Assembly: GCF_032337115.1 (NCBI RefSeq)
Contig: NZ_JAVXZY010000004.1
Coordinates: 248,001 to 312,000 of the forward strand
DNA length: 64,000 nucleotides
DNA from: Roseateles_C aquae
Lineage (GTDB): Bacteria > Pseudomonadota > Gammaproteobacteria > Burkholderiales > Burkholderiaceae_C
Reading direction: 5' to 3'
Shown: positions 45,271 through 54,697 of the stretch, one piece after another
Layout of the letters: the number at the start of each line of letters is the position of its first letter
Numbering within the stretch: position 1 is the stretch's first letter
Program-made: the position numbers and the translations under genes
Notes under the pieces: model-generated
What the model saw: only the letters and a program-made list of their open reading frames with translations
The model's database searches: none
What the model was told of the DNA's origin: nothing

Positions 45271-46504
45271 GTCCGGCGCCACTGGCCGCTGGCGCCGGGG
45301 CGGGCCGGGGCGCCGAGGCTGCGCGCGGTGCCGCCTGCGCCGCGCGACTGGGCTTGGCGCCAGGACTGGCCGGTGGCGGGGGCGTGAGCGCTGGCGGTGC
45401 GGCCGAGGCCGCCACCGGGGGCGTGACGCTCTGCACAGGCTCGCCCTCGGGCACGCGCAGCAGTTGCGCGACCAGCCAGGCCATCATCGCCAGCAGGCCC
45501 AGCACGGCCATGGCCAGCGCCAGATAGAAGCCCTGCTTGCTCTCCTTGGCCACCGGCAACGGCGGGGGCGGCGGGGGCGGGTTCAGGCCTTGCAGAACGG
45601 GCTCGGGCGTGGGTGGCAACACCCGGGTGTCGCCGGCCAGCCAGGCGACGATATCGTCGGCCAGCACCTGCACCGAGACATGGCGGTCCAGCATGTCCGG
45701 CGCGGTGGCTTTTTGCAGCATCGCATCCAGGCTGAGCCGCTCGCTGGAACGCAGCGAGACCCAGGCCGCCAGCGACTGCACCGGCGCGCCGATGTGCGCG
45801 GCAATCGCCGCGTCCATGCCCGGCATGCGGCCATTGACCAACAGGCACATCAACATGCCCACCGCATAGGCCTCGCTGGCCAGATGGGCGTGCTGGCCTT
45901 CGCGCAGCTCGGGGCTGATCAAGGCCTGGGCCGCCAGACTGAAGCCATGCTCGGCGGCGTCGCCATCGGGCAGCATCGGTGCCAGGCCCTGGGCCATCAG
46001 GCGCATCTGCTGCTGCGGGCCAAGCCAGAGCATGCCGGGATCCAACTCGCGCAGCACCTGGCCGTGCTCATGCACCGCCTGCAGCAACTCGCACAGCTGC
46101 AACACCAGCTGCAAGCGTTTGCGCAGCGGCAGCTGCATCGCCGCCGGCAGCAGCGGTTGGCCGTCCAGCCACTGCATCACCACATAGGGCTGCCCCCGGG
46201 GTGTCAGGCCGCTGTCCAGTGCCAGCGCAATATCGGGATGCTGCAGCTGGGCCAGACCCGGATGGTCATCGGCAAAACGCAGCAGCACCGTGGTGGCATC
46301 GTCGGGCAGTTCGTAGACCAGCACGGCGGCCTGTTCGTCGCTGGCCAACGCATGCTCGGCGCGATACCAATGCCCCGAGGCGACCGCCTGCAACGGTGCC
46401 ACGATGCGCCACACGCCCAGGCGCTCGCCGGCCGCCAGCGGTTCAACGCTGACATCCAGCGCGGGCGGCTGCAGGTGGGGTGGAGGCAGATCGGGTTCGG
46501 TCAT
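45254..46504 (-). CDS. Degenerate Ser/Thr kinase-fold membrane protein (pseudokinase)
   Basis: 416 residues. Residues 25-280 follow the bacterial Hanks-kinase pattern (GERLGVWRIV opening, PYVVMQWLDG hinge, SEAYAVGMLMCLLVNGRMP in the C-lobe). Key residues are absent: the glycine-rich loop is degenerate, the VAIK lysine is missing (AAVLVYEL), HRD is RELD near 151 and DFG is replaced by MAQG. After a Pro run come one TM helix (about 324-348) and a Pro/Ala-rich extracytoplasmic tail. It probably acts as a regulatory scaffold. The start is ATG 46504; a longer frame to 46606 is less likely. No partner gene is apparent. Confidence 0.8.
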   Translation of the reverse strand: MTEPDLPPPHLQPPALDVSVEPLAAGERLGVWRIVAPLQAVASGHWYRAEHALASDEQAAVLVYELPDDATTVLLRFADDHPGLAQLQHPDIALALDSGLTPRGQPYVVMQWLDGQPLLPAAMQLPLRKRLQLVLQLCELLQAVHEHGQVLRELDPGMLWLGPQQQMRLMAQGLAPMLPDGDAAEHGFSLAAQALISPELREGQHAHLASEAYAVGMLMCLLVNGRMPGMDAAIAAHIGAPVQSLAAWVSLRSSERLSLDAMLQKATAPDMLDRHVSVQVLADDIVAWLAGDTRVLPPTPEPVLQGLNPPPPPPPLPVAKESKQGFYLALAMAVLGLLAMMAWLVAQLLRVPEGEPVQSVTPPVAASAAPPALTPPPPASPGAKPSRAAQAAPRAASAPRPAPAPAASGAGLSPES

Positions 46505-46601
46505 TGGGGCGCGCTTGCAAAACCTGCGGATGTTAGCCCCTGCGCCCCGATCAGACCGAGGATCGCAAGTCATCTCGTTTTGCAAGGCGTAACGAACCCC
46601 C

Positions 46602-46628
46602 TTCATGCTGCGTTCATCCAGCGTTCAG
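46602..46628 (+). promoter_or_regulatory. Three direct repeats with 11-bp period
   Basis: TTCAT, TTCAT and TTCAG at 46602, 46613 and 46624, the last two within a perfect GCGTTCA-tcca-GCGTTCA (7-4-7). This spacing is that of OmpR/PhoB-type operators. It lies 36-62 bp before the AEC transporter start. Confidence 0.4.
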
Positions 46629-46663
46629 TCCCGGGCAAGCCGGGCTTGCGATACTGCCAGCCC

Positions 46664-47647
46664 ATGTCAGCCATCTTTGCCGTCACGCTGCCCTTCTTTA
46701 CCCTCGTGCTGTGCGGCTATCTGGCCGCCCAGCGCGGGCTGCTGGCCGAGGCGGCGATTCCGGGCCTGAACGGCTTTGTGCTGTTCTTCGCCCTGCCCTG
46801 CATGCTGTTTCGCTTCGGCATGAACACGCCGGTGTGGCAGCTGCTGAACCCGGCGGTGCTGGGCGTCTACCTGCTGGCCGCGCTGCTGCTGGTGAGCCTG
46901 ACGGTGCTGTTGACACGCAGCCCCTTCGTCTCGCTGAAGGACGCCGCCTTCGGCGCACTGGTGGCCGCATTTCCGAACACCGGCTTCATGGGCGTGCCGC
47001 TGCTGGTGGCCCTGCTCGGGGCCGCCGCCGCCGGCCCGGTGATCTGCACCATCCTGGCCGACCTCTTCTTCACCAGCTCGCTGTGTCTGGCCCTGGCGAG
47101 CGTCACCAGCGCCGCCGGCGCCGGCGCAGCACGACGCCAAGCGGCCACGCAGGCGCTTCGCGCTGCCCTGTCCAACCCGCTGCCCTGGTCGATCGCGCTG
47201 GGCGCCGGCGCCTCCTGGAGCGGCCTGCGCCCGCCTGCCGCCCTGGACACCGTGATCAAGATGCTCGGTGATGCAGCCACCCCGGTGGCACTGTTCACCA
47301 TTGGCGCCGTGCTGTGGCGCGCCGGCCAGCATGCGCACAGCCGCACGCCCTGGCAACGCTATCTGCCGGTGGCGCTGATCAAGCTGCTGCTGCATCCGGC
47401 GCTGGTGCTGGGCATTGGCCTCTTGGCGCAGCAGCTGGGCTCGCCGCTGAGCGGCTTCCAGCTCGGCGTGCTGGTGCTGGCGGCCGCCCTGCCCAGTGCC
47501 AGCAATGTCTCGCTGCTGGCCGAACGCCATGGCGCCGACAATGGCCGCATTGCCCGCATCATCCTGGCTTCGACCGTGCTCGCGTTTTTCAGTTTCAGCA
47601 CGCTGGCCGCCTATCTGCGCCAGTCGCCCGCCCTGCTTTCGCCCTGA
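46664..47647 (+). CDS. AEC family transporter (auxin-efflux-carrier type)
   Basis: 327 residues and ten predicted helices in two repeated halves. Hallmarks include LNGFVLFFALPCMLFR, AAFPNTGFMGVPL and ALPSASNVSLLAERHG. The family exports organic anions or similar metabolites by secondary transport. The ATG at 46664 lacks an evident ribosome-binding site. It is followed after 10 bp by the S9 peptidase gene, with which it is likely cotranscribed. Confidence 0.92.
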   Translation: MSAIFAVTLPFFTLVLCGYLAAQRGLLAEAAIPGLNGFVLFFALPCMLFRFGMNTPVWQLLNPAVLGVYLLAALLLVSLTVLLTRSPFVSLKDAAFGALVAAFPNTGFMGVPLLVALLGAAAAGPVICTILADLFFTSSLCLALASVTSAAGAGAARRQAATQALRAALSNPLPWSIALGAGASWSGLRPPAALDTVIKMLGDAATPVALFTIGAVLWRAGQHAHSRTPWQRYLPVALIKLLLHPALVLGIGLLAQQLGSPLSGFQLGVLVLAAALPSASNVSLLAERHGADNGRIARIILASTVLAFFSFSTLAAYLRQSPALLSP

Positions 47648-47657
47648 ACCACTAGCC

Positions 47658-50060
47658 ATGCGCCAGCTTCTGCTCCTCCTGCCCCTGTGCGGCCTGCTCC
47701 ACAGCGCGCCCCTGCTGGCCCAGCCGGTCAACAGCTATCAGCAGCCTGCGCCGGCGGTACGCGAGCTGCTCGACACCCCGGCGCAGCCGCGCCTGCTGAT
47801 CGCGCCTGACAAGCAGACAGTCGCCCTGCTGGAGCTGCGCCGTTTCAGCAGCGCCGAAGAATTGGCACGACCAACGCTGCGCCTGGCCGGCACCCGCTTC
47901 GATGTCGCCAGCAGCGGGCCGACCGGCGTGCAGGGCGTGCAGAAGCTCCGCCTGCGCAGCCTGCTCAATGCCGAGGCGCCGGAACGCAACGTCGAGCTGC
48001 CGGCCGGCGGCTTGTTCCATGACTTCGCCTGGGCGCCCGATGGCCAACGTTTTGTGCTGCATCGGCGCACCGAGCAGGGCACCGAGCTGTGGGTCGGCGA
48101 GGTCGCCACGGCGCGCCTACGCGCGATCCCGGGCATCAAGCTCAACGAGGTGCTGGTGCAGGACGAGCAGGCCTGGCTGAACCCACGCGAGCTGATCGTC
48201 ACCGTGCTGCCCGAGCGACGCGGCGCGGCACCGCAGCAGCGCTTGGCGCTGGCGCCGGTGGTGCAGGAAAGCATCGGCCGCGCCTCACCCGAGCGCACCC
48301 ATCCCGATCTGCTGAAGACGCCGCTGGACGAGGCGCTGTTCGAATACCACGCGCGTTCGCAGCTGGCCTGGGTCGACATCGCCAGCGGGGCCAGCCGCGA
48401 GCTGGGTGCGCCGGCGCTGTTCAGCAGTGTCAGCAGCGTCGGCGAGGGCCAGTACCTGCTGACCGAGCGAGTGCTGCGCCCCTTCAGCTACACCCTGCCC
48501 TGGGATGATTTCCCCACCGTCGTCGAGCTGCGCCACCGCGACGGGCGGCTGCTGCGCGAGCTGACGCGGATGCCCATGCGCAGCGGCGTGGCCATCGATG
48601 GCGTGCTGGCGGGGCCGCGTGTGTTCTACGCCTCGCCGTTCAAGGATGCGGCGGTTTACTGGATCGAGGCGCTGGATGGCGGCAATCCCAATACCCGCGT
48701 CGCCTTTCGCGACCGGGTGATGCGGCTGGACCCGCCCTATACCGGCGAGCCGATGGAGGTGCAGCGCATGCCGCACCGCTTCGCGCGGCTGCGCTTTCTC
48801 GATGATGGCCAGCATGCCTTGCTCAGCGAGATCGACCGCCAGCGCGCCTGGACGCGCACCTATCTGCTGCCGCTGCGGGGCAGCCAGAGCAAGCCACTGT
48901 TCGAGCACAGCCTGCGCGAGCGCTACCGCCATCCCGGCAATCCGCTGATGCGCACCCTGGCCAACGGCGCCCAGGTGGTGCAAAGCCAGGGCGGGGCCGA
49001 GCTGCTGATGGCCGGCGTGGGCGCCTCGGCGCGCGGTGACCGGCCCTTCCTCGATCGCTGGTCGCTGAAGGATCTGAGCGTGCAACGCCTGTTCCAGTCC
49101 AGCGAAACGCACTACGAGATGCCGCAAGCGCTGCTCGACGACGGCCGGCGGCTGCTGACGCTGCGCGAAAGCGCCAGCGAGCCGCCGAACCTGGTGCTGC
49201 GCGAGGGTCAGGTCTTGACGCCGCTTACCAAGCTGCGCGACAACCAGCCGCAGCTGCGCAAGGTCCGCCGCGAGCTGGTCAATTTCAAGCGTGCCGATGG
49301 CGTCGAGATGTCGTTCTGGATGTATCTGCCGCCCGACTACAAGGAAGGCGAACGCCGCCCGACTTTGGTCTGGGCCTATCCGCTGGAATACAGCGATGCG
49401 GCGATCGCGGGCCAGGTCAGCGGCTCCATCAATCGCTACAACGCCTTCAGCGGCATCAGCCCGTTGCTGCTGCTGCAGGAGGGCTTTGTGGTGCTCTATG
49501 ACGCGACCATGCCCATCGTCGGCGACCTGAAGACGCTCAACGACGGTTTCATCGAGCAGATCACGATGAACGCCCGCGCCATCATCGACAAGGCCGAGGA
49601 TCTGGGCGTCAGCGACCCGAAGCGCATGGCCGTCGGCGGCCACAGCTATGGCGCCTTCATGGCCGTCAATCTGCTCGCCCACACCGATCTGTTCAAGGCC
49701 GGCGTCGCCCGCAGCGGCGCCTACAACCGCACCCTGACGCCGTTTGGCTTCCAGAGCGAGCGGCGTTCGCTGTGGGAGGCGCGCGATGTCTATCTGCGCC
49801 TGTCACCGCTGCTCTATGCGCACCAGATCAAGGAAGCGCTGCTGCTGATCCACGGCGAGGCCGACAACAATGCCGGCACCCAAGCGTTCCAGAGCGAGCG
49901 TCTCTACCAGGCCATCGCCGGTCTCGGCGGCACGGTGCGCTATGTGCTGCTACCGAACGAGGCCCATGGCTACACGGCGCGCGAATCGGCAGGCCATGTG
50001 CAGTGGGAGATGAGCCAATGGCTGAAGGCCCACCTCGGCGATCCGCACGCCGGGCCCTAG
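47658..50060 (+). CDS. S9 family prolyl-oligopeptidase-type peptidase, periplasmic
   Basis: 800 residues: signal peptide ending LLAQ (about 22), a beta-propeller of roughly 550 residues, then an alpha/beta hydrolase. The catalytic triad is visible: Ser in GGHSYGAF (about 660), Asp in HGEADNNAGT (about 734) and His in NEAHGY (about 768). YDATMPIVGD and the LSPLLYAHQI region resemble the glutamyl-endopeptidase-like S9D subgroup. It probably degrades peptides in the periplasm. It overlaps the convergent TlpA-like gene by four bases. Confidence 0.9.
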   Translation: MRQLLLLLPLCGLLHSAPLLAQPVNSYQQPAPAVRELLDTPAQPRLLIAPDKQTVALLELRRFSSAEELARPTLRLAGTRFDVASSGPTGVQGVQKLRLRSLLNAEAPERNVELPAGGLFHDFAWAPDGQRFVLHRRTEQGTELWVGEVATARLRAIPGIKLNEVLVQDEQAWLNPRELIVTVLPERRGAAPQQRLALAPVVQESIGRASPERTHPDLLKTPLDEALFEYHARSQLAWVDIASGASRELGAPALFSSVSSVGEGQYLLTERVLRPFSYTLPWDDFPTVVELRHRDGRLLRELTRMPMRSGVAIDGVLAGPRVFYASPFKDAAVYWIEALDGGNPNTRVAFRDRVMRLDPPYTGEPMEVQRMPHRFARLRFLDDGQHALLSEIDRQRAWTRTYLLPLRGSQSKPLFEHSLRERYRHPGNPLMRTLANGAQVVQSQGGAELLMAGVGASARGDRPFLDRWSLKDLSVQRLFQSSETHYEMPQALLDDGRRLLTLRESASEPPNLVLREGQVLTPLTKLRDNQPQLRKVRRELVNFKRADGVEMSFWMYLPPDYKEGERRPTLVWAYPLEYSDAAIAGQVSGSINRYNAFSGISPLLLLQEGFVVLYDATMPIVGDLKTLNDGFIEQITMNARAIIDKAEDLGVSDPKRMAVGGHSYGAFMAVNLLAHTDLFKAGVARSGAYNRTLTPFGFQSERRSLWEARDVYLRLSPLLYAHQIKEALLLIHGEADNNAGTQAFQSERLYQAIAGLGGTVRYVLLPNEAHGYTARESAGHVQWEMSQWLKAHLGDPHAGP
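49205..49217 (-). repeat. Dispersed 13-mer CAAGACCTGACCC, copy 6
   Basis: Exact copy on the minus strand, inside the S9 peptidase, whose coding strand reads ggt-cag-gtc-ttg (Gly-Gln-Val-Leu) in a propeller loop. Confidence 0.85.
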
Positions 50061-50557
50061 GGCAGCAGGTCGGCGATGCCGTCCCAGGCCTCAGGTGCGA
50101 TACGACCCTCGTAGCGGGCGACGACCTTGCCCTTGGCGTCGAGCAGCAGGGTCACCGGCAGTCGGCCGCTGAAGGGCACAGCACCTTCCTGGCGCACCGA
50201 GATCAGCCCCGGCGGCGTGGCCTTTTGCGTGGCGGCGACGATGGTCTCATAGTCCTTCCACTCGGCGGCCTGCTTGTCGACATTGACCGTCAGCAGCGCA
50301 AAGGGCTTGTCACGCCAGCCCCGCAGATTGGCGCGCAGCTCGGGCAGGCTGTCGCGGCAGACGGCGCAGCTGGTGGCCCAGTAGAACACCATCGTCACCT
50401 TGCCCTTGAGCTGATCGGCGTTGAAGCGCTCACCCGACAGCTTGACCGCCTGCGCAGGCAAGCCCGCGGCCGGCACCTGGGCCTGCAGTGGCGTGGCAGT
50501 TAGAAACAGGGGCGCCAGCAGAGCCAGCAGCGTGCGACGGAAGGTAATGCTTTTCAT
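50057..50557 (-). CDS. TlpA-like thiol-disulfide oxidoreductase
   Basis: 166 residues: signal peptide ending PLQAQ (about 26), then a thioredoxin fold of the TlpA/ResA type with active site ATSCAVCRDSLPEL (CxxC) and the cis-Pro loop GRLPVTLLLD. It probably reduces periplasmic disulfides, for example in cytochrome maturation. The start at 50557 matches the signal peptide; the 14-codon upstream extension to 50599 is unlikely. It lies downstream of the PAS kinase on the same strand with a 38-bp gap. Confidence 0.9.
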   Translation of the reverse strand: MKSITFRRTLLALLAPLFLTATPLQAQVPAAGLPAQAVKLSGERFNADQLKGKVTMVFYWATSCAVCRDSLPELRANLRGWRDKPFALLTVNVDKQAAEWKDYETIVAATQKATPPGLISVRQEGAVPFSGRLPVTLLLDAKGKVVARYEGRIAPEAWDGIADLLP

Positions 50558-50595
50558 CCATCCATGATAGAGCGGCAGAGGCGCCTCAACGCGGC

Positions 50596-53097
50596 TCACT
50601 CGTCCCCCATTGGGAGGGTGTCGCCCCAGCCCTTGGCCGGCAGCCAGAGGTGGAACAGCGCGCCGCCTTCGGGCCGGTTGGCCGCAGCAATGCGCCCACC
50701 ATGCACGTCGACGATCTTGCGGCAGATCGCCAGGCCCAGTCCGGTGCCGCCGGAGCCGTCCTTGGTCTGGCTGGATTGCACAAAGGCCTCGAAGATCTGG
50801 TCGACCTCGTCGGGCGGAATGCCCGGTCCTTGATCGGCCACGCTGAGGTGAATTTCGCTCTCGCTGCTGAACTCGCCGGCCAGCACGATGCGCCCACCTT
50901 CGGGCGAGAACTTGATCGCGTTGGCGAGCAGATTGCGCAACACCTGCTGGATGCGCTGCGGGTCGACCCGGGCGCTCAACGGGACCTCTCCCGCAGCGAG
51001 CTGCAGCTGCAAGCGCCGGCGCGACAGCAGCGGCTGCAGTTCGTGCTCGAGCTCACGCATCAAGTCGCGCAGATCGCAGCGTTCCAGATGGAAGGTGCCG
51101 ACCGTGCTCTCGATCTTGGCGACGTCGAGCAGGTCGTTGACCAGCGCCAGCATGCGCTGGCCGGCCGCATGGATGTCATTGAACATGCCCAACAGCTTGG
51201 GCTGTTCGCGGCCGCGCATCTGCCCCAGCTCGGAGAAGCCGATGATGGTCTGCAAGGGCGTGCGCAGCTCGTGGCTGATGTTGGCAATGAACTCGCTCTT
51301 GGCCAGCGAGGCCGCCTCGGCTGCATCCCGCGCCTCGCGGGTGGCGCGCTCGGCCTCACGAAACTCGCTGACATCCATCAGCGTGCACAGAATGCCGGAG
51401 ATGCCGCCATGCTCGTCGGGCACCAGCACCTTGCTGATCATCATGTCGCGGTACTGGCCATGGCTGTCGGGCACCCGCGCCTCGTAGCGCACCCGCCCGC
51501 CACGCTGCAGCAGTTCGGCATCCCGCGTTTCGTGCAGGGCCTTGTCGGCTGGCGACAGAAAGGCGCCTACCCGGGTGCCCAGCACCTCAGCCCGGCGCTT
51601 GCCGGTGAAACTCTCCCAGGCCTGGTTGACCATTTGGTAGCGGCCCTGCAGATCGAACATCGATACCGGCAGCGGGCTCATCTCCTGCAGCAGCGCGCTG
51701 AACTCGAGCTGGTGCTGCAGTCGGCGCTGGGCATCGCAGCGCGCCGTCACGTCGACGGCGCTGCCCGCAAAACCAAGCAGCCGACCCTGGCCATGCAGCG
51801 GCACCACGGCGAACTCGAAGCGGCGCAGGCTGCCGTCTTGCGCCCGCATGGCCGCCGCCGCGTGGCGCAAGCCGCCTGCCTCGGGCGCAAACAAGGCGCG
51901 CACGCTGTCACGGTGTTCGGGCTCGACCAGATCAGCAAGTGCCGTGCCCAGTATCTGCGCCGCCGGCAGGCGGCTGAACGCCATCCAGCGCGCGTTGACA
52001 AAGCTCAGCAGGCCCTGCTCATCGGTGCGGAAGATCAGCTCCTGCACGCTCTTCATCAGCACGCTGAGTTCACGCTCGCGGGCCGCCACATCCTGGTGCG
52101 CCAGGTCCAGCGCGGCGCGCGCCGCACTGCGTGCCCGCAGGCTGCGCGCCGCCCCCAGGCACAGCAAGCCGCTGAGCAGGCTGACGGCCATACCCAGCAA
52201 GACATACCAGACCAGGCTGGCGCGCCAGGACTGCAGCAGCACCTCGCGCGACTGCTCGACCATCACCACCAGCGGCCGCGTCGCCGAGGTGCGATAGGCC
52301 ACCAGCTGAACACCGGGGCGCAGCCCAGCGCCCTCAAACTGCTCATGCTCACGACGGGCCAACCAGCTGGCAAACACCGGATGCCGGGCCACGGACGCGC
52401 CCGGCTCGGTGCTGATGTCGGCGGTCGCGGCGATCAGCTGGCCGCCATAGCTGGCCACCGCCGCCGCACTGCCCGGATCGCCCAGCACAATCTGCTGAAA
52501 ATTGGCCAGCGCATCCGGATTGATCAAAGCCAGCAGCAGGCGCCGGCTGCCGTCGGGCAGGCGCACCTGGCGCAGCAGCGGCAGCACACCGACACCGCGC
52601 GGCGCCACGGCCGCGCCACCGGCTCGCAGCGCTGCCAGGCCACGCCCGGGACGATAGTTCAGCAAGGTATCGCGGCCAGCCTCAGGCAAACGCCCCAATG
52701 CGGCCATGTCCAGCCGCAGCCCACGCTCTTGCGGCGCCGAGCTGTACAGCACCGTGCCCGTCTCATCCAGCACGGCCACGCTGCGCAGAAAGGGCATGCC
52801 GATCAACACCTCGCCCAGCATGCTCTGCAGCCGCTCGGGCTCGTTGGCAGAGCGCTGGACCAGCACGTCACCGACGGTGCTGAGCGCCAGCGCCGCGGTA
52901 TCGACCAGCCGCGTCGTGTGCTCGGCCAGCACGCGGGCCACCAGGCTGCCGCGGGTATGCCCGTCTTTCAGCGTATCGGCACGGTCGTAGAGCGCAAGGG
53001 CCAGCAGCGCCGCCCAGCTGGCCAGCGTCAGCACCAGGCCGGCGGCCCAGATCAGCATCCGGGCCTGACGACTGGCAGCGTCGAGCTTGTCAGCCAT
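50596..53097 (-). CDS. Membrane PAS histidine kinase with periplasmic Cache-like sensor
   Basis: 833 residues: TM1 about 14-36, a periplasmic domain of 240 residues of double-Cache type (two alpha/beta halves, with YRTSATRPLVVMVEQ before TM2), TM2 about 288-310, two PAS domains, then HisKA (SHELRTPLQ, His about 609) and HATPase (N-box LLANAIKFSP, DQGPGIP). No receiver or HPt is present. AGGGGG precedes the ATG. It is last of a four-gene operon (receiver, HD-GYP, binding protein, kinase) and probably phosphorylates that receiver and the divergent HTH-receiver. Confidence 0.93.
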   Translation of the reverse strand: MADKLDAASRQARMLIWAAGLVLTLASWAALLALALYDRADTLKDGHTRGSLVARVLAEHTTRLVDTAALALSTVGDVLVQRSANEPERLQSMLGEVLIGMPFLRSVAVLDETGTVLYSSAPQERGLRLDMAALGRLPEAGRDTLLNYRPGRGLAALRAGGAAVAPRGVGVLPLLRQVRLPDGSRRLLLALINPDALANFQQIVLGDPGSAAAVASYGGQLIAATADISTEPGASVARHPVFASWLARREHEQFEGAGLRPGVQLVAYRTSATRPLVVMVEQSREVLLQSWRASLVWYVLLGMAVSLLSGLLCLGAARSLRARSAARAALDLAHQDVAARERELSVLMKSVQELIFRTDEQGLLSFVNARWMAFSRLPAAQILGTALADLVEPEHRDSVRALFAPEAGGLRHAAAAMRAQDGSLRRFEFAVVPLHGQGRLLGFAGSAVDVTARCDAQRRLQHQLEFSALLQEMSPLPVSMFDLQGRYQMVNQAWESFTGKRRAEVLGTRVGAFLSPADKALHETRDAELLQRGGRVRYEARVPDSHGQYRDMMISKVLVPDEHGGISGILCTLMDVSEFREAERATREARDAAEAASLAKSEFIANISHELRTPLQTIIGFSELGQMRGREQPKLLGMFNDIHAAGQRMLALVNDLLDVAKIESTVGTFHLERCDLRDLMRELEHELQPLLSRRRLQLQLAAGEVPLSARVDPQRIQQVLRNLLANAIKFSPEGGRIVLAGEFSSESEIHLSVADQGPGIPPDEVDQIFEAFVQSSQTKDGSGGTGLGLAICRKIVDVHGGRIAAANRPEGGALFHLWLPAKGWGDTLPMGDE

Positions 53098-53108
53098 GGC
53101 CTGCCCCC

Positions 53109-53909
53109 TCAGGGCACGACGATCTCGCTGAGGCCGTGGCGCTTGGCCGCGGCGGCCAAGCGGCCATCTCGCTTGATGGCCGCCACGAACTCGTCAATGC
53201 GGGCCAGCCAGGCGGCATCGCCTTGCTTCACTGCATAGCCATAGGGCAGCACATAAAACGGCTTGGGCGGTGCGACCAGCCGGGCCCAGTCGGCGTTGTC
53301 GAGCAGGCGGCGGCTGTAGGGGTAGTCGGTCATGAAGACATCGACCCGGCCGGCCTCCAGCTCGTGCTCGCGCGTGGCCGGCGGGCTCACGACGACCATC
53401 GTTGCCTTCTTCAGCGCCTCACGCATCACCGGTTCCATGAAGGTGCCGGCCTGCACGGCCACCTGCACACCGGGCTGGTCGATATCGGCCCAGCTGCGCA
53501 CGGCGCGGTTCGACTGCGTGGTGACGCCATAGACATCGCTTTGCAAATAGGGTTTGCTGAAGGCCAGTTGCGCGGCGCGCTGCGGCAGGATGCCGACGGC
53601 GAACATCGCCACATCGCAACGATCGGCTTTCAGGTCCTCGACCAGCTTCGGGAACGAGGTTTCCACATAGTCCAGCTTGACCCGCAGATCACGCGCCAGT
53701 TCGGCCGACATATCGATGTCCAGCCCGCCGAGCTGCTGGGTGCGCGGGCTGCGGTAGCTGATGCCGTAGTAGTCCGGCCAGATGCACACGCGCAGCTGCC
53801 CGCTGCCGACCACGCGCTGCAGCACACCCGCCGCCGTGGCCGGCGCCGGCAGGGCACTCAGGCCCAGCGCCATAAGACATGCAATCAATGAGTTAGTTAA
53901 TGTGCTCAC
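53109..53909 (-). CDS. Periplasmic solute-binding protein, family 3, in a kinase operon
   Basis: 266 residues: signal peptide ending ATAA (about 27), then VLQRVVGSGQLRVCIWPDYYGISYR, GLDIDMSAELAR and CDVAMFAVGILPQR, the amino-acid-binding (family 3) pattern. The start is GTG, supported by AGGGGAG five bases away and by a GTGA overlap with the HD-GYP stop. It lies between an HD-GYP gene and a sensor kinase, 11 bp before the kinase start, with no transporter genes nearby. It probably presents a ligand to the kinase's periplasmic domain. Confidence 0.9.
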   Translation of the reverse strand: MSTLTNSLIACLMALGLSALPAPATAAGVLQRVVGSGQLRVCIWPDYYGISYRSPRTQQLGGLDIDMSAELARDLRVKLDYVETSFPKLVEDLKADRCDVAMFAVGILPQRAAQLAFSKPYLQSDVYGVTTQSNRAVRSWADIDQPGVQVAVQAGTFMEPVMREALKKATMVVVSPPATREHELEAGRVDVFMTDYPYSRRLLDNADWARLVAPPKPFYVLPYGYAVKQGDAAWLARIDEFVAAIKRDGRLAAAAKRHGLSEIVVP

Positions 53910-54697
53910 GATGACTCCCCTGCCGTTTGCGCCAGCACCTCGAAGTTGGGCGGATTCTCGTTGATGCGATCACGCAGCGCGACCATCTCGGCCGCGTGGG
54001 CAACGAAGCAGTCGACGATGGCCGGGTCAAAGGCAACGCCGCTCTGCCCTTGCAACATGGCCAGCGCCTCGTCGGTCGGGAAGGCCTTGCGGTAGCAGCG
54101 GTCCATGGTCAGCGCGTCGAAGTAGTCGACCACCGCCACAATGCGCCCGCTCAGCGGGATCTGTTCGCCGACCAGGCCCAGTGGATAGCCCTGACCATCC
54201 CAGCGCTCGTGGTGAGACAAAGCCAGCTCGGCCGCTAGCTGGAACAAGGGAATGCGCGAACGGCCGAGCAGCTTGGCCCCGATGGCCGGATGCTGGTTCA
54301 TCACCAGGCGCTCGTCCGGCGTCAGCGCGCCGGGCTTTTTCAGCACCATGTCGGGCACGCCGATCTTGCCGATGTCGTGCATGGGGGCGGCCAGGCGCAG
54401 CATCTGCGCATAGCCGCGTTCGCGGCCCAGGGCCAAGGCCAGTGCCTCGGCCAGAAAGCCCATGCGCACGATGTGCACGCCGGTGTCGTCGTCACGCAGT
54501 TCGGCGGCAATGGACAGCCGCATCAAGGCCTCATGGTGCGCCCGCGTGACCTCGCGCAAGGCCTCGTTGCGCTCGTGGTACATGCGCCCGAGGTCCATGA
54601 TGATGCGCTCCATCTGCGCTTCGGCGGCCGCATCAAAACTGCGCGCCTCAAACGGCACGGCGGACGGCCCATCCTGTTGCATGGCGGCGCTCATCAT
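53906..54697 (-). CDS. HD-GYP c-di-GMP phosphodiesterase
   Basis: 263 residues. A short N-terminal helix is followed by an HD-GYP domain with MHDIGKIGVPD, HPAIGAKLL, HHERWDGQGYPLGL and RIVAVVDYFDALT, all catalytic residues present. These enzymes hydrolyse c-di-GMP to pGpG or GMP. The usual receiver (as in RpfG) is encoded separately by the gene before it, whose stop overlaps this ATG (ATGA), as if a fused regulator had been split. AAGG lies four bases upstream of the ATG. Confidence 0.93.
   Translation of the reverse strand: MMSAAMQQDGPSAVPFEARSFDAAAEAQMERIIMDLGRMYHERNEALREVTRAHHEALMRLSIAAELRDDDTGVHIVRMGFLAEALALALGRERGYAQMLRLAAPMHDIGKIGVPDMVLKKPGALTPDERLVMNQHPAIGAKLLGRSRIPLFQLAAELALSHHERWDGQGYPLGLVGEQIPLSGRIVAVVDYFDALTMDRCYRKAFPTDEALAMLQGQSGVAFDPAIVDCFVAHAAEMVALRDRINENPPNFEVLAQTAGESS

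Noticed and set aside
50650..53238. 862-codon frame antisense to the PAS kinase
   Set aside because: Gln/His/Arg-rich shadow; the kinase on the other strand is complete.
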